From Rhodobacteraceae bacterium PARR1 (lineage in GTDB: Bacteria > Pseudomonadota > Alphaproteobacteria > Rhodobacterales > Rhodobacteraceae): 43,897 nucleotides of DNA. The notes beneath the pieces are model-generated. The model saw only the letters and a list, made by a program, of their open reading frames with translations, was not told the origin of the DNA and searched no databases. The position numbers and the translations under genes are program-made. Positions 37,721 through 43,897 of this stretch are shown here, piece by piece (the first letter of the stretch is position 1; the number at the start of each line of letters is the position of its first letter). The stretch spans positions 19,340 through 63,236 of the forward strand of contig NKIT01000008.1 in assembly GCA_002256185.1 (NCBI GenBank). The letters run 5' to 3'.

Positions 37721-38599
37721 TCAGCCCTTCACGCCGGTCGAGGCTATCGACGCGATAAAGGCTTTTTGCAGGTAAAGATAAAAGGCAAGCACGGGGACGG
37801 TGATCATACTCAGGTAGGCCATGACCTCGCCCCATGCGACATTGAGTTGGAAGAAGTATTGCAGGCCGACCATGACCGGGCGGTAGCCTTCTTCCTGCGT
37901 GACCATCAGCGGCCAGAGGTATTGGTTGTACATGACCAGAAATTTCAGGATCGCCGCCGTGGCAAGGATCGGCCCCGACAGTGGCATCACGATCCGGCGG
38001 TAGATCTGGCCCCAGCTTGCGCCTTCGACCCGCGCCGCCTCGATCAACTCGCCGGGCAGGTCTTTGAAATACTGCACGAACAGGAACACCGTCAGCCCAT
38101 CCGCGACAAAGGGAATGATCTGGACGTGATAGCTGTTCAGCCAGCCCCACGTGATCCCCTCGGTCCCGATCCACGGCAGATGCGCCACCATCAAGAGCAT
38201 CGGAATGGCGATGGTTTCAAACGGCAGGATCAGCGTGGCCAGCAGGATCGACAGCAGAACGCCGCGCCCCTTCCAGTTCACAAAGACAAAGGCAAACCCG
38301 GCGGCAGAGCAGATCAGAAGCGACAAAAGCACCGTCACCCCGGTTACAAGCACCGAGTTGAACACAAAGGTCGCCACCGGCGCGCGTTGAAAAGCGGCGG
38401 TGTAGTTGTCCAGACTGATGTCGCCCACCGGCAGGAACGCCCGCAGATTGCCGGAATCCTGCAACAGTTGCTGATCGGGCTTCAGGCTGGACATCACCAT
38501 GAACACCAGCGGAAAGACAAAGATCACGGCGATCAGCCCCAGCACCGCATAGCGGGTGGCCAGACGCAGGCCGCGATTGTCGGCGGAAATCAGGGCCAT
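37721..38599 (-). CDS. Carbohydrate ABC transporter permease (MalG-type)
   Basis: EAA loop ELIEAARVEGASWGQIYRRIVMPLSGP. Confidence 0.9.
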   Translation of the reverse strand: MALISADNRGLRLATRYAVLGLIAVIFVFPLVFMVMSSLKPDQQLLQDSGNLRAFLPVGDISLDNYTAAFQRAPVATFVFNSVLVTGVTVLLSLLICSAAGFAFVFVNWKGRGVLLSILLATLILPFETIAIPMLLMVAHLPWIGTEGITWGWLNSYHVQIIPFVADGLTVFLFVQYFKDLPGELIEAARVEGASWGQIYRRIVMPLSGPILATAAILKFLVMYNQYLWPLMVTQEEGYRPVMVGLQYFFQLNVAWGEVMAYLSMITVPVLAFYLYLQKAFIASIASTGVKG

Positions 38600-39672
38600 C
38601 AGCTTTTCTCCCGTGTCAGCCAGCGTTGGATCAGCGAGATCGACAGCACGATCACGAACAGGATCACCGAAATCGCCGACCCGCCCGAGATGTCCTGCTT
38701 GCCATAGCCCCGCTCAATCGCCTGAAAGACGATGGTCTGCGTGCTGTCCAGCGGCCCGCCATTGGTCATCACGTCAATCTGCGCGAACAGGCCAAAGGCT
38801 TGCATTGTAATGACGATCAGGATCAGCACGGCGGTATTCCGCAGCCCCGGCCATGTGATATAGCGAAACACCTGCCATTTTGAGGCCCCCTCGATCGCCG
38901 CCGCTTCATAGAGCGTGGGGCTGATGGTTTGCAGACCAGACAGCCAGATCACCATGTGGAACCCCACCGCCTGCCAGATCGACATGGCGATGATCGATCC
39001 CAGCGCGGTGGACGGATTGCCCAGCCAATCGACCGGCGGGATCAGGCCAAAGGATATCGTGCCCAACAGGTTATTGAGCAACCCCGATTGCCCGTCATAG
39101 ATCAAGCGCCACAAAAGCGAGACGACGACAATCGACACCACGACCGGCATGAAATAAATCGCCCGGAACACGTTGATGCCGCGCAGGCGTTGGTTGATCA
39201 ACAGCGCCAACCCCAGCGCCAAGCCAGCCTGAACGGGGGCCACGACCAGCACAAAGATAAACGTGTTCACAATCGCCTTCATGAACACCACATCGCGCGC
39301 CAGCACATAGGTCCGGCTGTCCCCGCCCGTGGAAAAGCTGAACCACTCCCGCATCCCCGCCAGATCGGGGCGGTCGGGATTGTTGCGCGTCAGGCTGCGC
39401 AGCGACGGATATTCCGGTTCGCCATCCTTCATCACCACCGCGCCCGCCTCATCACGCACGGGGTCCAGCGTCAGGGTCGTCACACCCAGCAACTGGCGAT
39501 AATTGGCCAGCCCGGTGAATTCGGTCGGATTGGGCGACACCAGCCTTTGGTTGGTGAACGAAAACCCAATCGCCAGAAAGAACGGCAGGATCACGAACCC
39601 CGCGATCAGCAGAACTGCAGGCCCGGCCATAAGCCAGCCCGTCCGGTTGGATACGGTGAACTTGGACGCCAT
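38599..39672 (-). CDS. Carbohydrate ABC transporter permease (MalF-type)
   Basis: MASKFTVSNRTGWLMAGPAVLLIAGFVILPFFLAIGFSF; EAA loop TLYEAAAIEGASKWQVFRYITWPGLR. Confidence 0.9.
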   Translation of the reverse strand: MASKFTVSNRTGWLMAGPAVLLIAGFVILPFFLAIGFSFTNQRLVSPNPTEFTGLANYRQLLGVTTLTLDPVRDEAGAVVMKDGEPEYPSLRSLTRNNPDRPDLAGMREWFSFSTGGDSRTYVLARDVVFMKAIVNTFIFVLVVAPVQAGLALGLALLINQRLRGINVFRAIYFMPVVVSIVVVSLLWRLIYDGQSGLLNNLLGTISFGLIPPVDWLGNPSTALGSIIAMSIWQAVGFHMVIWLSGLQTISPTLYEAAAIEGASKWQVFRYITWPGLRNTAVLILIVITMQAFGLFAQIDVMTNGGPLDSTQTIVFQAIERGYGKQDISGGSAISVILFVIVLSISLIQRWLTREKS

Positions 39673-39728
39673 CGTCGCCTCGTTTCAAAGCCATGATAAG
39701 GGGCGGGCAGGGTCGCCCCCACCCGCAA

Positions 39729-39768
39729 GGTTCCGCAAGGAACCGACCCCGGCAGTCACCCGCCGGGG
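39729..39768 (-). promoter_or_regulatory. Two consecutive stem-loops in the binding protein/permease intergenic region
   Basis: GGTTCC-gcaa-GGAACC (39729-39744) and CCCCGGC-N8-GCCGGGG (39747-39768). Confidence 0.75.
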
Positions 39769-39777
39769 CCAAAGCGA

Positions 39778-41040
39778 TCAGTGGCCGTAGCCGCCGTTCT
39801 TTTCGATGTCGGCGTTGATCTCATCCGCCGCCGCATCCAGCGTTGCTGCAACGTCAGCCCCATTGGCGATGTCGGCCAGCGCCTTTTCAAACACCTTGGC
39901 CTGCACGACGTAACCCGGGGTCACCGGACGCACCAGCGCCGTCTTGGCCGAGTATTCGACGAACACCGACAGCGGGCCACCGGCCTTGTAGTTGTCCACC
40001 ATTTCCGCCGCAGTGGGCGTCGCCGGGATCAGACCGATGCCGTTCGAGAAGGCGGCCAGATACTTGTCCTGCAACGCAAACTCGATGAACGCCGCAGCGC
40101 CCTGCGGGTTCTTCGACGTGGCCGACACACCAAACTGCCAGCTTGCCGCCCCGATCTTCGGACCAGCACCCAGATCAGGCGCGGGCAGGAACACGGTGTC
40201 CGGGAAGGCCGCCAGCGCGCCAAGGGCCGCCCAGTTGCCGTTCCACGAGAAGGCGTATTTGCCAGCCGCAAAGCCGCCGTCACGATCCGCCGGGTCTTGG
40301 GTCGCTTGGGCGTAGCCGTTCTTGAACAGACCCTGCCACCATTCGCCGAACGCCATCGCGGCATCACCGTTCAAAGCGCCTTCAGCGGTTTTATAGGTGG
40401 TGCGGTCCACGATGTCGCCACCGAAGGATTGCAGGAACGGCGAGAAGGCATAGGGATACCATTCACCGGTCCAGGCCATGCCCAGATCCAGCGGGAATTC
40501 CCACTTGCCCGCCGCCTTGGCTGCGTCCAGTGCGGCCATGAATTCGTCCTTGGTCCAGGGCGCGTCCACAGTCGGCTTGCGCAGGCCCAATTCGTCCAGC
40601 GTGGATTGACGGGTCACCAGCGCGACGGCGGCATCCCAAAGCCCGATGGAATACAGCTTGCCATCCCACACGCCCTTGGTGCCGGGCAGGAAGTTGGCAA
40701 TCTTCGTCTCGTCGATGACCAGCGGCTGCATGTAGCCAGCCCATGCCCAGTTCGGCATGTTCGGCCCGTCCACGTCGAGGATGTCAGGCAGGTTGCCAGC
40801 CAGCGCACCGGCCACGACCGAGTCATTATAGGCCGCTTGCGGGAAACTTTGCAGTTCGACCTTCCAGTCGGTCTGGCTGGCGTTGAAGTCGGTGATCAAC
40901 TCGTTGATCAGCTTCAGTTCGACCTCATTGCCCGCGCCGTGATACCACATCGACAGCGTGGTTTGCGCCAGTGCGGCCGAAGCCCCCGCCGCTGCCCATG
41001 CCATGATCGCAGCCGAGGCTGCGAATTTGAAAAGTTTCAT
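39778..41040 (-). CDS. Extracellular sugar-binding protein of ABC transporter
   Basis: Signal peptide MKLFKFAASAAIMAWAAAGASAALAQ, family 1 solute-binding protein body; ATGA overlap with the upstream LacI gene. Confidence 0.92.
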   Translation of the reverse strand: MKLFKFAASAAIMAWAAAGASAALAQTTLSMWYHGAGNEVELKLINELITDFNASQTDWKVELQSFPQAAYNDSVVAGALAGNLPDILDVDGPNMPNWAWAGYMQPLVIDETKIANFLPGTKGVWDGKLYSIGLWDAAVALVTRQSTLDELGLRKPTVDAPWTKDEFMAALDAAKAAGKWEFPLDLGMAWTGEWYPYAFSPFLQSFGGDIVDRTTYKTAEGALNGDAAMAFGEWWQGLFKNGYAQATQDPADRDGGFAAGKYAFSWNGNWAALGALAAFPDTVFLPAPDLGAGPKIGAASWQFGVSATSKNPQGAAAFIEFALQDKYLAAFSNGIGLIPATPTAAEMVDNYKAGGPLSVFVEYSAKTALVRPVTPGYVVQAKVFEKALADIANGADVAATLDAAADEINADIEKNGGYGH

Positions 41041-42125
41041 CCCTTTTCCTCCCTCAGGGTTTTGAACGTCACGAGATTTGGTTTGCGGACCTCTTGGATC
41101 GAGGCGCGCCAGTGGACCGGGCCAGCCACAAGGACCGGTGCGGTGTCATCCCGGCCTTCGCCGGAAATCAGGGCCAAAAGACGCTCGCCCGCGCGGGCGC
41201 CGATGGCATTATAGGGCAGGTCCACCGTGGTCAGCGGCGGATACAATGTTTCGGCAATGGCGCGGTAATTGTCGAAGCCCGCCACGCCCACCTCTTCGGG
41301 CATCTTGCGGCCCATCGACCGCAGGATGCCATAAACCATCATCGCCATCTGGTCGTTGCCGCAGCACAGCACCGTGGGCGGCATGTCCAGCCGCAGCATC
41401 CGGTCGATGCTGTCCCACAAGAGTTGCGGTCCGGCCTCGGCCTGATCGAAATCGACATGCGTCAAAAGCAGGGGGTCATAGGCAATCCCGGCCTCGGCCA
41501 GCGCATCGCGGTATCCCAGCGTGCGCAACCGCCCCGCCGCCATTTCCGGCCGCAGCGACAGATAGGCCACGCGCTTGTGCCCCGCCGCAAGAACGCGCCG
41601 CACCATATCCGCCTGCAACCGCCGGTCATCGGGCAGGACGGCGGGCGTGCCTGCCGCGTCATAGCAATTGGCCAGCACCAGCGGCGTATCTTCTGGCACC
41701 TTGGGCAGCTTCACCTCTTGGTGGTATTCGGCGACATAGATCAGCCCCTCCACCCGATGCGACAGGAAGGTGTCGATCAGATGCGGCACCCGGTCCTTGC
41801 GCCCTGCGGTGTCGGCGATCATCACCGTCATGCCCGACGATTCCAGCGCGCGCTGGATGCCCTGCACGATGTAAAGATCGGGCAAGCCTTGTTGCGTGCT
41901 GATCTGGTTCTTGGTCGAAATCGCCCCGGTGATCAGGCCCACGATGCCGGACTTCTGCGCCCGCATCATCCGCGCCGCATTGGACCGCACATAGCCAAGA
42001 TCGCGCATCGCGGCCTCAACCGTCTCACGCGTCTTGTCCCCCACAGGGCCGTCACCGTTCAGCACACGGCTGACCGTCTTGGGCGAAACGCCCGCAAGGC
42101 GCGCGACATCGTAGATCGTTGACAA
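41037..42125 (-). CDS. LacI family transcriptional regulator, probable TTG start
   Basis: LSTIYDVARLAGVSPKTVSRVLNGDGPVGDKTRETVEAAMRDLGYVRSNAARMMR. GGAGGGG lies just upstream of TTG 42125; the ORF track start at 42182 falls inside tandem operators. Confidence 0.85.
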   Translation of the reverse strand: MSTIYDVARLAGVSPKTVSRVLNGDGPVGDKTRETVEAAMRDLGYVRSNAARMMRAQKSGIVGLITGAISTKNQISTQQGLPDLYIVQGIQRALESSGMTVMIADTAGRKDRVPHLIDTFLSHRVEGLIYVAEYHQEVKLPKVPEDTPLVLANCYDAAGTPAVLPDDRRLQADMVRRVLAAGHKRVAYLSLRPEMAAGRLRTLGYRDALAEAGIAYDPLLLTHVDFDQAEAGPQLLWDSIDRMLRLDMPPTVLCCGNDQMAMMVYGILRSMGRKMPEEVGVAGFDNYRAIAETLYPPLTTVDLPYNAIGARAGERLLALISGEGRDDTAPVLVAGPVHWRASIQEVRKPNLVTFKTLREEKG

Positions 42126-42166
42126 CGTCCGCCCCTCCAAGCCCTCACCACGCCTTGTCGGGCGCA

Positions 42167-42196
42167 ATGACATCGGTGTCATGACATCGGTGTCAT
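42167..42196. promoter_or_regulatory. Two overlapping 16-bp operator-like near-palindromes ATGACATCGGTGTCAT (14-bp period)
   Basis: ATGACATCGGTGTCATGACATCGGTGTCAT read directly; each copy is ATGACA-tcgg-TGTCAT. Confidence 0.8.
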
Positions 42197-42335
42197 AAAT
42201 CGGTCGATTCTGTCAAGCCGCGATTGCGCCGGGAAAGTGACCCCTCCGAAAGCAGGGGGTGGCCATCTTTCGTCGCGTTGCATCCATCCGCCGCGCCACG
42301 CATGACAGGCGGCGTGATACAGCCTTGCCGGGAGT

Positions 42336-43160
42336 ATGGGCATGCCAAGCGATTTCCTGACGATGGAACGGCACGACGCTGATGATCCCTTGCCCGCCGA
42401 TGCCTTCGCACGGCTGCGCAGCGGGCAGTTGGATGTGTTGCGCGTCGATGGCGTCTTTGCCCCCGATCTTTGCGCCCGCATGGTCGCCGATCTGGAAACC
42501 AACGCGCCGGGGTTTGAGGTGACGGAATTTCCCGGCCCGTTCCGATCCTTCTTCTATGGTCGCAACCTGAACCTGAACGACCCCGATCTGGATGACTATT
42601 TTGCCGCCGCCGCCCGCTTTGACGGTGACCTTCATCGCTTTGGCGCGGGCTTGGGCGTCGATCCCGTGGCGCGGATAACGGGCGTGCTCTCTGGCTTGGA
42701 TGGCGGGCGGGCTGTCGCGCCAGCGCCGGGGCCGGATGGGGCCAACCATTTCTTCACCACCTTTCGCGGCCACCGCAACGGCGGCTACATCCCCCCGCAT
42801 TTCGACAACGAACAGGGCCTGCGCCCCAGCTACCGCCATGTGGCCGCAGTCACCTCGGGCGACATCCTGTCCTTCGTTGTGACCTTGGCTGCGGCAGAGG
42901 GCGGCGGCGTGCTGGAACTTTACGACCTGATCGCCGAACAGGGGCGGGGGATCGTCAACGACGACGGCCTGTCGCGCCGTCCTGACCTGTCCACCCTGCG
43001 GTCGCAGACCGTTCCCGTCCCTGCAGGGTCCATGCTGGTGGTGCAATCGGGGCGGCGCTTGCACCGCGTGCAGCCTGTGATCGGCGAGAAGATGCGCTGG
43101 ACGATGTGCAGTTTCATGGCCCTGTCGCGCGACGGCCAACGGACCTTTGCTTGGGGATGA
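42336..43160 (+). CDS. 2OG-Fe(II) oxygenase-like protein
   Basis: Candidate metal facial triad PPHFDNE (HxD) and distal His in SGRRLHRVQPV; prolyl-hydroxylase-like C-terminal organisation. Confidence 0.72.
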   Translation: MGMPSDFLTMERHDADDPLPADAFARLRSGQLDVLRVDGVFAPDLCARMVADLETNAPGFEVTEFPGPFRSFFYGRNLNLNDPDLDDYFAAAARFDGDLHRFGAGLGVDPVARITGVLSGLDGGRAVAPAPGPDGANHFFTTFRGHRNGGYIPPHFDNEQGLRPSYRHVAAVTSGDILSFVVTLAAAEGGGVLELYDLIAEQGRGIVNDDGLSRRPDLSTLRSQTVPVPAGSMLVVQSGRRLHRVQPVIGEKMRWTMCSFMALSRDGQRTFAWG

Positions 43161-43897
43161 TGGGCTATATCGACAGCCTTATTGACGCGCGGCGGGCGGG
43201 GCATGTGTCCGATCATATCCATCTGGGTTTGTTCATCGACCCCGAAATGACGCTGGATCAGGCCCAAGAGGCGATGGCCCGCCACCACCTATCGGCACTG
43301 GACCTGTGCGATGCACTGGATGTTGTGGATGTCGGCTGCGGCTTTGGCGGCACGCTGCGCAGGATTGATAAGGATTTCTTAGGTAAGTTGACAGCTGTCA
43401 ACATCGACCCCCGCCAGATCGCCCTTGCGCGTGAAGGAGCGTGGCGCAACCCCGTGGACTGGCTGACCTGCGACGCATCCGCCTTTTCCGAAGGGCGTAT
43501 GGCTTGGGCCGACCGTATCCTGTCGCTTGAGGCGATGTTTCATTTCCCCGACCCCAAGACGTTTTTCGCCACTTGTGCAAAGGCATTGCGACCGGGGGGA
43601 AAGCTGGTCGTCAGCACGATCCTGCTGGATCGCAGCCCCTCAGCCCATGCCGTGGCCCAAGGTTTCGCCCCTTGGCCGGTGCCAGAGATGAGCTTGGACG
43701 ATCTGACAGCGATGGCAATTGCCGAGGGCTTCAAGGTGCAAGACATCCAGAACCTCGCCCCGCTGACCCTGCCGGGGTTTGACTGGATGTGCCCACCCGC
43801 ACCACCCGAAATCACCGACCATCCGGTGATCGAACTGCGGCGCCTGTTTCAGACAGGTCAGGCCTCCTATCCGATGCTGGTGCTTCAGGCGGGCGGG
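43157..43897 (+). CDS. Class I SAM-dependent methyltransferase, truncated by the window end
   Basis: MMGYIDSLIDARRAGHVSDHIHLGLFID..., SAM motif VVDVGCGFGGTLRRID, CAKALRPGGKLVVSTI; ATGA overlap with the oxygenase. Open at the right edge, so absent from the ORF track. Confidence 0.85.
   Translation, partial: MMGYIDSLIDARRAGHVSDHIHLGLFIDPEMTLDQAQEAMARHHLSALDLCDALDVVDVGCGFGGTLRRIDKDFLGKLTAVNIDPRQIALAREGAWRNPVDWLTCDASAFSEGRMAWADRILSLEAMFHFPDPKTFFATCAKALRPGGKLVVSTILLDRSPSAHAVAQGFAPWPVPEMSLDDLTAMAIAEGFKVQDIQNLAPLTLPGFDWMCPPAPPEITDHPVIELRRLFQTGQASYPMLVLQAGG

Noticed and set aside
37710-38174. N-terminal extension of the GH32/43/68-like ORF in the track
   Set aside because: This part is the out-of-frame reading of the permease gene; the conserved protein begins at MSFKHSDLWFWD.
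39781-41214. 477-aa ORF antisense to binding protein and LacI
   Set aside because: Spans two well-supported genes on the other strand and looks like codon-position artefact.

Overview
This 43.9-kb high-GC window looks like an alphaproteobacterial, probably Rhodobacteraceae-like, chromosomal region rich in carbohydrate catabolism genes. I saw no transposase, integrase, phage gene, CRISPR array, rRNA or tRNA. In order it holds: (1) a 5'-truncated methyl-accepting chemotaxis gene; (2) two tandem Old Yellow Enzyme/trimethylamine-dehydrogenase-type FMN/FAD oxidoreductases; (3) a 7TMR-DISM-type sensor kinase/response regulator pair; (4) a complete thuR-thuEFGK-thuA-thuB disaccharide locus divergent from an L-fucose/arabinose isomerase-like gene; (5) a two-subunit 3-oxoacid CoA-transferase next to a PAS-LuxR regulator remnant; (6) a probable L-arabinoside/hemicellulose cluster (GH127, GH51, GH2, an ArsR-like regulator with a large C-terminal domain, LacI, an ABC importer, an aldo/keto reductase); (7) a LacI-led ABC operon with an embedded GH32/43/68-type glycosidase; (8) a 2OG-Fe(II) oxygenase translationally coupled to a SAM methyltransferase that runs off the window. 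The most notable non-coding signals are: an 18-bp element (GATRYATATCKGNAAANC) upstream of three separate transcription units of the arabinoside cluster; three thu operator palindromes, one inside the thuR coding region; overlapping tandem operators upstream of a probable TTG-initiated LacI gene; stem-loops at the binding-protein/permease junction of all three ABC operons; and a PAS-LuxR gene with an internal deletion and frameshift. I did not find a wholly new defence or mobile system. Functional calls come from reading translated motifs; no database search was run.
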